Part shown: positions 23,813 through 36,592 of the stretch, piece after piece
Layout: every line of letters starts with the position of its first letter
How positions within the stretch are numbered: the stretch's first letter is position 1
NCBI RefSeq assembly: GCF_029867415.1
Contig: NW_026705322.1
Location: 310,001-374,000, forward strand
DNA length: 64,000 nucleotides
Direction of reading: 5' to 3'
Source of the DNA: Vicia villosa
Taxonomy: Eukaryota; Streptophyta; Magnoliopsida; Fabales; Fabaceae
The notes under the pieces: generated by a model
Seen by the model: the letters and a program-made list of their open reading frames with translations, nothing else
Database searches by the model: none
Told to the model about the DNA's origin: nothing
Translations under genes and position numbers: made by a program

Positions 23813-25292
23813 CTTATCATCATTAATCTTCCTTAGCAGAGTCTAGGATCCATATTTGTTTATCCTCTGTCAGAGTCAGCCTTAATCTTGGGCTTTAAAC
23901 AAGAAGTCTCAATTAGATAATCTTTCTGCTATCATTCATAAATCCCTGGAAAGGGTTAGCTTCCAAAAAATCAGTCTTTTAATAGATAATTTCACCAGCT
24001 GAGTCAAAATCCCTGGAAAGGGTTAGCCTCCAAAAATTGAACTTTCAAAAGACAAACTCTCCAGCAGAGTAAAACCCCTGGAAAGGGTCAGCCTCCATTC
24101 ATTCTTTAAAAAGATAATCAATCTCAGTCAGTAAAAGACATATTCCCCAGTTAAGAGTCAGCCACAATTCTGGGCTTTGTACAAAACACCAAATAAAACC
24201 CATTAAATAAATGCTCTCTAGCTAGAGTCAGCCTCAATTCTGGGCTTTGTACAGAACACAAAAACTCCTTAGTTTAAGTCCATCCCCAGTAGAGTTATCT
24301 CTCAGGGTCAATAAAACAATAAATCAATCAAAAGCCTCAAGCTTGGGCCTCATTCAAGCCAGCTAAAAATCAAATCTTTCAAACAATAAATAGACATAGC
24401 TCATCTTCATAGGTAGGTATTTCTCCTGTCTCACCACAAACAAACAATCATTCCAAACAAACGATCATTTCAAACATTCTCCCATTTAGGACTCGTGAAA
24501 GGCATGCTCTGGCTACATCCCAGACTTGTACAACTTTCCCTAATTTGGTTGAGAATCTTTCATTCAAGAGGTATGTTGGTTGTCATACTTGATCAACCAA
24601 GTAGGCTCCCTCTCTTAATGAAACAATTTTAGCTTTTTTGTCACTTTAAAAATGTTTGTGGTGGAATAGTAGAAATACCTCTCTGTAGAGATGATTTCAT
24701 GTCTCTTTACTGTAAATAGAGATTTAATTCAAGCTTCAACCTTGAGCTTCAAGCAAGGCACCAAAAATCATTAATTTCCCTAATTAGTTCTCCGAACTAC
24801 AAAAAGCTCTGACTTCCATTAGGGATATGTAGGCATGAGGTTCACAAGGAATCTTAGCGAGCTAATAAAATACCACAAATAGTCAGTATGTCTGTCTTTT
24901 CAAATCAATTCAAAATTCCTTCTCCTAACACAAAGGAGAAACATTCCCAATAATCAGCAACAATCACAAACACATAGACACAGAGAAGGTTCCCGTAGAG
25001 TACTACGGCTATGTAGGGTGCTTAAACTCTTCCCTATGTATTACCGACCTCCCAGACTCCAGAATTTCTAGTCTAGGTGAATCCCCACACTTAGCAAACT
25101 TCTAGGGTTTATTTGAGATCTTTTTCCCCTCTCCTACTCGTAGGATAATTAAAAAGTTCATGTGATATCGTAGGAAGAACTGAAACAAAATTCATCCCGC
25201 CCCGGGCACATTCTCCTTCCAAGTTCCGCGTGAAGGGTCTAGCGTGCCGTCCTCCCAAGTGAAACGGGGAGGTAAAAAAACGACACCATACA
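23813..25292 (+). repeat. Element A 3' LTR, right part
   Basis: Resumes the LTR interrupted at 8582. It shows a recurring CCCTGGAAAGGGT-AGC phrase (about 23945, 24010 and 24068) alternating with 'agcagagt' segments. Near the end are U5-like phrases, 'gtagagtactacgg...tagggtgctta', resembling the end of solo LTR L. The exact end is uncertain by a few bases. Confidence 0.7.
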
Positions 25293-26104
25293 TAGCATTT
25301 CCTTTTTTACCAAGACTGTTGAAAATGGCTCAAGGATCGTTATATTTGAGGCTCAGGTTCAGCCATATATTGAGGTTTCTTCTTGCTTCTATCATAGTGT
25401 GAGTTCTAGGTTTATATCAAACATGGGATTCCTTTGCGTATGGGTGAGCTGCATCCATCTATGGTACTGTGAGGGTCTTCTTTGTAAATTTTTGGCCAAA
25501 AAGGGGGAGAAGAGTCTAGGTTTAATCCAAATAAATCTGGAACTCGATTTTTCATTGTTGAGCATGTCAAAGAGGGAGTCATGTCATCTGCTGAAGAGCG
25601 TGTCTTTGTGAATTGTGATCTGAGTTATGAACACCAATTGTGACTTGTGTTTTGAGTTACCCGAAGGAGCATGTGGATACTTCTTAAGTTTCCTCTTATG
25701 CTCTAGGTCGACTGGTGGGTGCTGACCAGGAAATGATTAGTAAACTCTCTTATGCCCCTATTGGTCTTATGTGATAAGAATTGGTGTATAGGTTAAGAGG
25801 AAGTGTTAGTCATCTTCTTCCTCGTGTACATCAAATGATCTCGAAACCTTCTTAACACTATTAGTGGTGCAGTAGGTGTTAAGGTATGTGCTGTATTGGA
25901 ACTCACTCAGAAGACTGAAGGAAGAAATCAATCTGAAGACTGTATTCTTGATCTACTGGATTGAAGATCAAGATGCTGGACGAGATGCTCTGACATCTTA
26001 AGTGAAGACTGACTCCATCCAACTGCTGTGTGATACTAATAAAGAGTGTGCTTTGTTTGAGGTGTTGTAATCTGTAACTTATTTTGTTTAGCCAAAGGGG
26101 AGAT
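25293..26104 (+). mobile_element. Element D: copia-type 3' UTR remnant
   Basis: No intact pol. Phrases 'ggccaaaaagggggaga' near 25490 and 'gccaaaggggagattg' before 26105 are typical of the 3' UTR of Maximus/SIRE-like copia elements, with the second acting as polypurine tract. The left border is set only by the estimated end of A. A may have inserted into D, but the 5' side is out of the window. Confidence 0.55.
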
Positions 26105-27178
26105 TGTTAGTTCTCTATTGTTAGATGTGGCTTAATTTTTTGTAAAATAAATAATAATGTTCAATAAAGTAATATGTAAAAGAACAGGTACAACAAGAGT
26201 CCCACTGGAATGTCAAGAACATGTTATGTTTAAGTAATTCAACATCAGGGATAACATGTCACATGGGATGTCATGACATCATGCCTGAGCTGAAGTGAAG
26301 AGTTTTGATTAAATCTATGTGATTTAATTACTACAAAGTATTGCAGAATATTTAGGGATATAATGCAATCAATTAATCAAGGTGTGATTTGCGAAACAGG
26401 TGTGAAGAATCAATAGGAATGTTCGAAGAATCAATCATAAGAATCATGGCAGAATATTCGAAGAATATGATGATTATATAGTTTCTAAGTATGGAGATAT
26501 TTTAGGAAGCTAAAGATTGAAGACCTTGCTTGTAGCAGAAGTTACTACATATGTAGATGCCCAAGTCCAGTTAGGAATAGGTTATAAATAGAAGCATTGT
26601 AACCTAGGTTTGGTAAGCCAGCCAAGTATTGAAAAGATGTAATCATTAGGGCTAGGTTAGGTGAACCTCCCGGGTTGTGGGAAGATCACCGTGTAGGTCT
26701 CGAAGCTTTTAAGAAAGAGACATGTTGTTCACCTTGAAGCCCGTAGGCAAAAGTTGTATTGTTCTTGGAGTAAGCTTTTAAGCAACTCTAAGTTAGTGTT
26801 CTTAGTCTAGGGGGCTTGGCTAGGTATTGTCATGTAAGTATGTCTTCTGAAAGGTTAATTAGTATAGGTGAAAGATTAGGGAATTGAGGTGGGTTCCTCG
26901 TTCCTTGGATGGATCTTCTAAGGAAGAGATTGCATTGGGTAGGGATTAAGTGAGAATTTGTAGACGGGGAGTTTCGCTTTGAATTAATACTGCTAATAGT
27001 GGATCTTATTCCTGGCTTGGTATGCCCCTAGATGCAGGAGAGGTTGCTTCGAACTAGGTAAACAATTACTTGTGTTCTTTATGTTTCAGTACTGCATAAT
27101 TTTGTGTCTGTATCTTGATGTAGTCTTCCTTGACAGACCGGATGTCTTGACATCTCGATCTGTCACACCAGAAATTCA
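26105..27178 (+). repeat. Element D 3' LTR (copia type)
   Basis: Starts TGTTAGTTCTC after the polypurine tract and ends GAAATTCA, where a gypsy integrase fragment begins. It has the same layout as the J LTRs, including 'cccgggttgtgggaagatcacc', 'ccttggatggatcttctaaggaagagattgcattgggtag' type phrases and the closing 'gatgtcttgacatc'. It also holds the perfect 14-bp palindrome GATGTCATGACATC (26267-26280). Confidence 0.7.
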
Positions 27179-27357
27179 GTCCCTAACCATGCGACGAACT
27201 CTTGGAAATTCTTGTGGATAAATTGGGTTCCATTGTCGATGACAATAGCTAACAATACGCCAAACAAGGCAAGTATCTTTCTTTTGTAGAAAACGAAACA
27301 CGTTTTATGTTGTTCTCTTGGCTAGTGCCTCTACCTCAAACCATTTGATAAAGTAGT
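27179..27357 (-). pseudogene. Element E: gypsy integrase core fragment, part 2
   Basis: Minus-strand translation, with one frameshift, gives FIKWFEVEALAKRTT, then a segment with VLLAIVIDNGTQF and QEFVAWLG. These are the integrase core of the Athila/Tat branch around the second catalytic Asp. It joins in sense to part 1 at 39131-39215 once element K and one TSD copy are removed. The left side is cut by element D. Confidence 0.75.
27353..27357. other. Target site duplication GTAGT, left of element K
   Basis: GTAGT precedes TGATCGG at 27358 and recurs at 39126-39130 after GGATCA. Confidence 0.88.
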
Positions 27358-28175
27358 TGATCGGTAAAATAGCAAGTGTACTACTTTGCCTCTATAGTAA
27401 TAAAGGGGAAATCCCCGAATGTCGATCTTAAGGACTGCGTGATTCTATAGAGTTGTGTTTCAATTCAATTAAACAAAAGTCTTTGGGGTTTTGCGTTTGG
27501 AAATTATGAAGTAAATTGCAAATAAAAGTAAAACATTGATTTGGCCAAATGTGAGTAACATGCTAGGGTAGGTGTGTGCATTAACATGTAACAACTCCGA
27601 ATCCTTATTTCGATAACACCATGTCAATCTTTAACTACCGGTTCTCAAGAATGTTTACCCCTAGTTCCTTAGCGAGCAAACCTTTAATCATTCATCCTAA
27701 ATCTTAATTCCTTAGCGAATTATGATGGAATTAAGCAATGGAGTTATCAAGAATGTTCCGGTTACTATAGGGTGTTCCCCATTCCTAAGTAATATCTACT
27801 ATAGTATAATTGTACCAAAAACCATATATCAATCCCGTTGGTCCGACAAGGAAAGCTTTGACAACATTGTACAATTAAATTGAATATGAAAGACAAATAG
27901 ATTACTGCAATTGGGAAATCAAAGTCATTACAGATGTTAATCAGGGACATCCCCCTCGCATTGAGGGTTTAGCTACTCATAATATTCAAAGAATTAAAAA
28001 CAGAGATGATAGACATTACAAAATTCTGGAATTCTTTGATCTTCAATTGCGATTGCCTTTGAAGATCTCTGTTCTCCGAAATCGTTGTTAGCTTCGCTCC
28101 TTCCGTAAAACTCTCCAATATGATCCAAGATAATCCTAATGCTTTCCAAAAACTAGGTCTAAATAGTGATAAGTC
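27358..28175 (-). repeat. Element K 3' LTR, truncated
   Basis: Matches 37752-38603 from TGATCGGTAAAATA onward. It diverges at about 28175, leaving about 0.8 kb of a 1.37-kb LTR. A ~47-bp stretch present at 38216-38262 is mostly absent here. Confidence 0.85.
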
Positions 28176-29400
28176 ATTTTTTTACGAGGGTTATAGTCTC
28201 AACGTTCGTGTTGTTGTTCTTGATTTTGTGCTTCTTTTAGCATCATAGGATTTAACCACACCCTTATTTCTACACTTTTTGCTTCACTCAACTTTTGCTT
28301 TGAGTGTATGATAAATAAATGAGTCTCTTTGTTTAGGCGAGTTCTAATTACAATTCTTCCTTTTCGCACTTGCCTTTCTTTTGGTGTACTACCCCAACCT
28401 TACAATTTTTGCACCGATTTAACAACAACATTACAACACTTATGCTGATCAGGGTAGGAAAATATATATTTTTTCTTTTTGGCCAGGGGTTAATAGATGT
28501 GGTTAACATAAACAAGGGATACAGGCTCAAAGGGATTTACAATGGATAAAAATAAACATGGGAAGGCTAGAAAGGCTCAGGGGGAAACATAAATAAAGTG
28601 CCTCAGTGTGTGTCATCATGTAGTGTCATATGAGCAGAACGTATGAAAATTCAAAGTGATAAAGTCATACCTGAATACTCTCTTATGATGATATATTTCT
28701 GGCTTTTTGTGTTCTCACCATGTTGGGCATAGCTTACTAGATCCATAGTACTTATCGTGTGATGTTGCTTCTTTTCCGGTTCGTGTGTACCAACTTTCAA
28801 TCTCGGTCCGGTGTCATCAAGTTGCGTCCTACAATTATTTTTGGTTGTATCAGCTTCCAGGGATTCTTGGGGTGCAAGCTCGGGTTTGAGCTTTCATCCT
28901 TTTACTACCACTCCATCAACCATCCGGTAAATCACGTCAAATCTGTAACATGTGGTAAACAAAATAACATAGAAATAACAAGAAACAAACACAAATAATT
29001 GGAAATAAAAACAGAAACCAAATAAAACCCCTACACACTTGAATCAAACATTGACCTCAATATTTAAGAACAAGCCCGGGAGGAGTGGCTCACAAAGTTT
29101 ACTGCAACTCCAGCTGCTGCTTCCTAGCTTTCACTAGAGAAGCCCTTTTTATTTCCTGAAATCAAAACAAAAATGAAAACCACGTTATTAAAACCGTGGG
29201 TTTCCTCCCACGAACCACTTTGTTTAACGTCGCATGGCTCGACGGTCCACTACCCTTTATTATGGCGGATACTTCCTCCTCCACACCTTATTGTTTGTCC
29301 TTTCCACCACCCAAAACTCATCTAGATTTAGAGGGGGAGCCACTTCGTGTCTCAAGTCACTTTCAACTTCTATCTCCTCACCTTGATGTTCTTTTTTCTT
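28176..29400 (-). other. Element K interior without coding signal
   Basis: Lies between the LTR truncation and the protease remnant. Near 29190-29260 the minus strand reads 'gccatgcgacgttaaacaaagtggttcgtgggaggaaaccc'-like text, a phrase known downstream of pol in Athila elements. This supports loss of pol by deletion. I see nothing else in it. Confidence 0.5.
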
Positions 29401-30693
29401 TCACTCCTTGATTTCTTGACTGGACTTTGGAGTTTTGATATGAGATGCTACCACCTGAGAGATTATGCTTGAGACCTTTTTTGGAGGTGGTTTTGAACTT
29501 TTGCTTTCTCCCTCACTTCTAATCATACTAATCGAAGATTGGTTATTTCCACCTGCACCTGTCTTTTTGACTTCCAACACCTCCACTGTCACCTCCTCAT
29601 TAAATGATTTTATAGTTATTGTCCCTTTCTCAAGATCCAAATTGCAGCGACTAGTAAGTAAAAATGGTCGCCCAAGAAGGATGGGAGTCTCTTCATCTTC
29701 AGGAATGTCCATGATGTGGAAATCAAATTGAATGATAAACTTATCAATCTCTACCAATATATCTTCAGCTATCCCATATGACTACTTAATGGTGTGATCA
29801 GCAAATTTCAACTTTGTCTCACTTCCGCTTATCTTTCCAATGTTAAGCTTTTTGAAGATAGTGCAATGTATTGCCACCGCTCCAGGGTCTTTCTTCTTGA
29901 TTGGTATTTTCCTTTCTGACGAGACTCTTCCATACTTTTCAGTTGCCACTTCAGGCTCACCTCTCACTGGTCTCTTTTTAGAAATCACTTCTTTCAAGAA
30001 TTTCTTGTACAAAGGCATATTCTCAATTGCATCTAAGAAAGGTAAGTTAGTTTCTAAATTTTCGAACAATGCAGCAAACTTCTCAAAATCCTTCTCTTTC
30101 AAATCTTTCTTGGCTACTCTATAGGGGAATGCTAATTTGATCACCGGTTTAGCCTCTTTCTTATTTTCTCTTCCGGTGGCTTAACCGGTATTGCCACTAC
30201 TTCAAATTCTTTCAGATTTTCTCTCACCTCCAGATCTACCTCTATAACCAAGTTGTCATCTATTTCTTTTTCTTCTTTAGACTTTTGAACTTTCTGACTT
30301 CTTGTTATGACAACATTTATATTCTCTTGGTTTTTTGGATTTTTCACAGTTGAGCTCGGAAGAGTACCTTGTGCCTGTATAGTGAGATGCTGTGCTATTT
30401 TCCCCACTTGAAGTTTTAGATTTTTTATTGAAGATGTGGTGTTCATATGGTTGTTCCTTGTTTCTTCTTGAAACAGAGAACATTGTCCAGCTAGTCTCTC
30501 AATAGATATGCATTATGCCTTCTGAGAAACTTGTTTTTGCTGATCTTTCCAAGAGAAGTTTGGATGATTCTCCCACCCCAGAATATAGGTGTTAGAATTA
30601 GGATTGTTCTGCTTCAAGAACTTGATCTCTTTATTCTGGTTAGGAGTTGCAAGACAATACACAGTATGGTGAGGGCCATAACAAATCTCAAAA
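29401..30693 (-). pseudogene. Athila-type gag C-terminus and protease, catalytic loop lost
   Basis: Read from 30693 leftward: a gag segment with ICYGPHHTVYCL and GWENHPNFSWKDQQ, then the coiled NTTSSIKNLKLQVGKIAQHL part and VITRSQK, then KDLKEKDFEKFAALFENLETNLPF, and protease flanks PGAVAIHCTI, FKKLNIG and ILLGRPFL. Several frames and stops are involved (for example a stop at about 29779). The segment that normally carries the D-L-G-A catalytic motif between HCTI and FKKLNIG is missing (junction about 29856). The protease could not work even if translated. Confidence 0.8.
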
Positions 30694-30698
30694 CTGAC
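30694..30698. other. Target site duplication CTGAC, left of element J
   Basis: CTGAC recurs at 36588-36592 after the right LTR end TTTTCA. Confidence 0.92.
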
Positions 30699-31921
30699 TG
30701 TTGATGTTCTACTATGTAGAATTGTCTTATTGGCATCCATGCTTGGCTAAAACTTAATAGCAGCTGAAAGAAATATTGTATAAGTCTTGCAAATATGAAA
30801 AAAAAACAAAACAGTTACTAAAGCAAGATGTTATATGGAATGTCATGACTTCAACCATGACATCACGCCTGCAAAACTGGAAGGAAGATTCAGTTTGTAC
30901 TTAACAGATACAGAATATTCTATGTGAATATTATGTAATCCTATGTAGCGCATATTTAAAGGTCAAAATAATAATTGAAGAATCAGATCAGAAGATTTAA
31001 GATTCAGGAAGAATTAAATCTGAAGATTGAAGATTCAACGGTTTCTAATTTAGGAGATAAATTAGGAAACTTATGATTGAAGACCTTACTTGTAGCAGAA
31101 GAAATCTGCTGATTTATAACAGCCAGAGTGCTGCGATTTGTAAGCTCAAGTCCAATTGGGATCAGGTTATAAATAGGAAACTTTTGTAACCTAGAAAATA
31201 TAGAAAACCTGGTTTTAACGATGTAGTCATTAGGGGTTCTATAGGGACACCATCCAGGTTGTGGGATGGTTGCCTTGTCCTTCTCGAAACCTGTAGGTTA
31301 GAGAAGTGATTGTCCTTACTCGAAACCTGTAGGTAAGAGTTGAGTATTGTAAGCTTGATTGAAGCTGTGAAGCAGATCAAGTATGTGTTCATTGTTAATT
31401 GTGTAAATAGTTGTTGCAGGGTTGTAACAGTTAGGTATCACCAGGGAGTGAGCAGAGGTTTTCTTATCTTGGATGGAGTTCTGAGATAGAGATTACATTG
31501 GGTAGTGACTAGGTAAACCAGAGGTTGTTTATCTGTAAACCAGAGGTTATTTATATAAAATAGTACTACTGATAGTGGAATCTTCTTCCTGGCTTGGTAG
31601 CCCCCAGAGTAGGTAGTTAGACCGAACTGGGTTAACAATTAACTGTGTTATTTATCTTCTGTATTGTTTGTTCAGTTATGAATGTTATGACTTTGTCTAT
31701 AACATCAGGTTTAGAAGTGTTAGTTGTTCCTATACAGAACCATGTAAAAATTATAATCTGGTTATGTATGCTGAACATGTGTGATCCCAGGTCTCATTGA
31801 CTCTTTCCTAAGAGTAATCAAATAATGAGGGATCCCCGTATTCTGTTTGTGCTACATTAATAACAGATCAGACGTCTTTACATCAGAATTGACATCCGAG
31901 TCTGTCATACCGGAATTATCA
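30699..31921 (+). repeat. Element J 5' LTR
   Basis: TGTTGATGTTC to GGAATTATCA. It contains an inverted repeat of ATGTCATG and CATGACAT around 30840-30863 and the closing 'catcagaattgacatccgagtctgtcatacc' phrase. Confidence 0.88.
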
Positions 31922-31923
31922 AT

Positions 31924-31935
31924 TGGTATCAGAGC
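31924..31935 (+). other. Element J primer binding site (initiator Met tRNA)
   Basis: TGGTATCAGAGC begins 2 bp after the LTR end, as usual in plant copia elements. Confidence 0.9.
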
Positions 31936-34900
31936 AGGCATCCTGTCTGTTTCTGGATGAGATCTATAACGGATAAATTCTGGGTGTGGTAAAAGCAGAA
32001 GAGTGTTTGAACAAAGAATGTTCATATTGTATGGTCCCTTGAAGTGGAGGATGGACCTATATGATTAGACCAACCTGACCTAAGAGCTGTGATGCTGGAA
32101 CGAGGAGTGCTAAGTCCAGGGACTTCATGCGGGAGTTAAGAACTTGAATTTAAAAACAAATTCAACTGGTATCTATGAATAGAGAAGAAGCTCATCAAAA
32201 CCTTCATGCGGGAGTGAAGATATTGATAAGGTAACCTCTGTTTGTGAGTTTGTCAAGTCAGGACTTTGGTTTGGTCTAATCAGTTGCTTGGTGCAGAAGC
32301 AAGCATTATGCAAGGTTGAGTAGCAATCAATCTGTAGTTGTCATGCTTACTACTAACACTTAAAGTAAGCATTGTGTGAATTCTGTTGATATATGACTAT
32401 TTTCCGCTGCATAGTCTCTGAGAAACCCTAGGGTTATGAAGGTTCAACAGAATGTATGGCAAGTATGGACAACTATAATTAAAGTGTCAAAGATACTTGA
32501 GTATCCTCTCAAGTTCACTCATAATGGCATGGTTTATAAGAGCTGATGAATGTCACGTGATCAATGATATTCATAATTATCTGCAAGTGTGTACCTTGAA
32601 ATCTTCAAGGTTGAGGTGTTCCTAGAAGGAGGAACAGATGTCCTATCTGATGTTGGGACATTAATAACTGGTATGCAGCTACCAGCTGAAGAACAGATGT
32701 TCTGGTGCTAAACTAATGTAGTGTGAGAACATTGATTTGGAACCTACTCCTGGTCTGGAAGAGGAGACATCTGGCTAAGTTAATCAGGACACGATTAACA
32801 TGTGCTCAGTTCCACTAAGAAAAACTCATAAAGGTATTCCTTTCTAATCCTTTATGTTGTACTTTTGAAGAGCCTATATCTGTAAATTTCCTCTGATCAA
32901 CGAAACCAGATAAGTATTCATAACCATAGAGCAGTTTTTGGAGTTGAATACTGTGCCTCAATCATAGTGAAATATGGTTAAGAATGTGTACTGCCCTAGT
33001 TGTTATCCAGAAAGGGTAGTATGATTTGAAATCAAGGAAGTCAGATGGATCTGACTAATTCAGTGTTATGCTATGACTAAGTCTGTTCCAGAAACCTAGC
33101 TGAGGTAATCTCCTCTATAGGTACAGACCATGGCATCCTTCATCTTAAAATCAGAATTAAAGTCTGAAGAAAAGGTTATTGAGATGCTGGCTATTTTATC
33201 CCTTGATGTGTCTGGATATTGCTGACTATTTGATTATTCTGTTACTAGCCTGAGTATTGTCAATTTGACATTTAAGATGTTAACCAAGAACCATGAAGGA
33301 TGATGTCACATCTGATGTTACAACATCTCAAGATCTTCAGTTATTTTATATATTTGCCAAGAACATAAAGTATAAATGTGAAGAGGTAATCAGTCAGAAT
33401 GACCTAGTGTGAGTAGCAAATTCTAACTGAAAAGCTGGTAAGTACTTTGACGGGAGACTTAGTACTTATTAGGTTTAGAACCTGGATGCTGAGAAGAAGT
33501 TCTTACAACCATGAGTTCTCAATTATCTTCACATATCAAAGAAGAAGGCAAGAGTCTCTGATGTTGGATACTGATTCTGTTAAATATCTTGATGGGAGCT
33601 GGATATTTATAAAGTTTGTATAAAACAACTCAGACACGTATATTGAAGATCAATTGATGGTTATACAACCATAGTTTCTTCTATTTCAAGTTACAAAATG
33701 TGGCAATCTGGATCTTGTGTAGCAAGCAAACTGAGGTTTCTAAACTTGGAATCTGTGGCAAATTCCAAATGAAGAGAACTTCAAGGACAAACATCGAAGA
33801 TGTCCTAAAGTTGTATATCTCAGGGGGAGTAAAAGAGTATGAAGATCAGCAAAGACAATGTTTTTCTACTTCTATTCATTTGAAAAGTCTTTTAAAGATT
33901 AATCTTGAAGAAAGAAGAACAAAGTCACACAAAAACCTCAGAACATAACTCAAGCCATGTTTATTCTCAAAGACCAGCAAAGAATATTCTTTGCATTATC
34001 ATCTGACGACATGAATTGATGGTGTGTATCACTTGTTCTGATCTAAGTGCATGATCCAACCTATGCACAAGTCTACCTGATGCAGTTTGTTCTCAAATAA
34101 CATTTCTTGATCAAGACTTTGAGTGAAGTCCAGGTATGTTGTTTAAATTGCTCAGGAGTATAGAGTCTTTTTGTTTTGTTTGAGTCTTGTTTGAGTCCCT
34201 CATGTTCTTCTTACGAATATGAGAAGTGTCTAGAGTCTAGCTTATGATTTTCTATTTGAGTCAATCATAGGGTTTAAGGGTAGTGTTCAGGCATTTTTAA
34301 GTCTAAGGTCATTCTTTACAACTGTTTGGTAAAGAATAAAGAGTCTTGTTTCGAGTCGTGAACACAATTCGTTTCTTGTGTTCCAATTCCTCTATAGAGA
34401 AGTGTTATCTCTATGGATAGTCAAGAGTTTGTTTAAGTTCAGATGAACTTGTGTCTTAGGTATCAACATCACGAAGTACATATTTCCTGGTAGAAGGACT
34501 GGGAATATATAGAAGTTTGAAAAAGCAAAATTATTGTCTAGAGTGGCAGTTTGGACATAATGTGGATTAGAATGGGAAGGTTTTGATCTGGATGTAAGTA
34601 ATATGTTCTGGCCATACATAATTACTTTCATGATGAAGACTTCACTTAGTGAAAATGACTATGAAGACAAAAGTTATATGATCGGATCAACATATCTAAG
34701 GATAAAGGAGAATCTCTTCTGTTCAAGGAGTATGTTAATCAATGTGTGAGATTGAAAAACACCTTATCAAGAAGGATTTCAAAGTATCTTAAGCAGACCA
34801 TGATCTGATTCAAACATGGTAAGGTTATGCTCAACAAAATTCCAGGAGTGGCAGTTCTGTTTGTTGAGATTGTGGCAACCTCTCTGTGTGTGACATCTAG

Positions 34901-35350
34901 TGTCAAAAGGTCATCAGTTGACTATTTCAGGTGAAGATAAGGTGGTAGACTTGAATCTGTTGCAGAAAGAGAAGTGGAGCTAGAAGGAATGGGTTTTCAT
35001 ATTGTCACCAATAGTCCTCGCAGACAAAGGCCACCATCCATCGTCCTCCTCGTGTACGAGTGTTGCATGAAGGTGTTAAACTTCAAAGGTATGACATTGG
35101 TTCAAGCTTTGTCATATTATTGCTAAAAAGGGGGAGAGATGGTACATAGCATGCTGATTTTGCTTATGTCAAAAGAAACAAAGGAAGATCTAAAGACAAA
35201 GTGAATTGAAGATGTTATGATGTGGTTAAGTAGTGAAGAACAGAAGTCCCAATTCTGAGAATGTAAAAGACTATTCTTCCTGATGTCTTGAAAGTTCAAG
35301 CAGCTACTCTTGATCTTAAATTTATTGTAAATGTAAGTTTTAGCCAAAAT
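31936..35350 (+). other. Element J interior, non-coding
   Basis: Stops in all frames. I recognise no gag zinc knuckle, GKGN-type integrase motif or YVDD box. Two phrases 'ttcatgcgggagt-aag' at 32127 and 32203 are a short direct repeat. The right end is a 3' UTR with a purine-rich run near 35131. Confidence 0.65.
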
Positions 35351-35367
35351 AAGCCAAAGGGGGAGAT

Positions 35368-36587
35368 TGTTGATGTTCTGCTATGTAGAATTGTCTTATT
35401 GTCATCCATGCTTGGCTAAAACATAATAGCAGCTGAAAGTAATATGGTATAAGTCTTGCAAATATGAAAAGAACAAAACAGGTACTAAAGCAAGATGTTA
35501 TATGGAATGTCATGACTTCAACCATGACATCGCGCCTGCAGATTTGGAAGGAAGATTCAGTTTGTACTTAACAGATACAGAATATTCTATGTGAATATTA
35601 TGTAATCTATGTGGCGCATATTTAAAGGTCAAAAGAATAATTGAAGAATCAGATCAAAAGATTGAAGATTCAGGAAGAATCAAATCTGAAGATTGAAGAT
35701 TCAACGGTTTCTAATTTAGGAGATAAATAAGGAAACTTATGATTGAAGACCTTACTTGTAGCAGAAGAAATCTACTGATTTGTAACAGCCAGAGTGCTGC
35801 AATTTGTAAGCCCAAGTCCAATTGGGATCAGGTTATAAATAGGTAACTTTTGTAACCTGGAAAATATAGAAAACCTGGTTTTAACGATGTAGTCATTAGG
35901 GTTTCTATAGGGAGACCACCCAGGTTATGGGATGACTGCCTTGTCCTTCTCGAAACCTGTAGGTTAGACAAGTGATTGTCCTCACTCGAAACCTGTAGGT
36001 AAGAGTTGAGTATTGTAAGCTTGAATGAAGGTGTGAAGCAGATCAAGTATGTGTTCATTGTTAATTGTGTAAATAACTGTTGCAGGGTTGTAACAGTTAG
36101 GTCTCACCAGGGAGTGAGCAGAGGTTTTCTTATCTTGGATGGAGTTCTGAGATAGAGAATACATTGGGTAGTGACTAGGTAAACCAGAGGTTGTTTATCT
36201 GTAAACCAGAGGTTGTTTATATAAAATAGTACTACTGATAGTGGAATCTTCATCCTGGCTTGGTAGCCCCCATAGTAGGTAGTTAGACCGAACTAGGTTA
36301 ACAATTAACTGTGTTAGTTATCTTCTACATTATTTATTCAGTTATGAATGTTATGACTTTGTCTATAACATCAGGTTCAGAAGTGTTAGTTGTTCCTATA
36401 CAGAGCCATGTAAAAATTATAATCTGGTTATGTATGCTGAACATGTGTGATCCCAAGTCTCATTGACTCTTTCCTAAGAGTAATCAAATAATGAGGGATC
36501 CCTGTATTCTGTTTGTGCTACATTAATAACAGATCAGATGTCTTGACATCAGAATTGACATCCGAGTCTGTCATACCAAAATTTTCA
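35368..36587 (+). repeat. Element J 3' LTR
   Basis: Same length and sequence as the 5' LTR apart from scattered substitutions; ends CCAAAATTTTCA before CTGAC. Confidence 0.88.
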
Positions 36588-36592
36588 CTGAC

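Larger units (their letters stand above)
1..25292 (+). mobile_element. Element A: Ogre/Tat-type Ty3/gypsy retrotransposon, 5' part outside window, pol deleted
   Basis: Read left to right it contains a gypsy protease remnant, a non-coding gap, the first residues of reverse transcriptase, a long repeat-rich 3' UTR, a purine tract, and an LTR starting TGTCATACCC at 4437. This order, with a gap between protease and RT and a tandemly repeated 3' UTR, is what is known for Ogre elements. RT core, RNase H and integrase are absent, so this is a deletion derivative. The 3' LTR is split by element B (8582-23812). Its right end near 25292 is an estimate; ends at 25288 or 25297 are also possible, because the 5' LTR and the left TSD are outside the window. 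Confidence 0.8.
30699..36587 (+). mobile_element. Element J: non-coding copia-type element nested in K gag
   Basis: Two ~1.22-kb LTRs (30699-31921 and 35368-36587), an initiator-Met PBS (31924-31935), a polypurine tract AAGCCAAAGGGGGAGA (35351-35366) and a perfect CTGAC duplication. The 3.4-kb interior has no protease, integrase or RT motif and no ORF over about 82 codons. LTR sequence and the 'aaaaagggggagagatgg' phrase near 35125 point to the Maximus/SIRE branch of copia. It is probably a non-autonomous family, or else heavily decayed. Confidence 0.88.
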
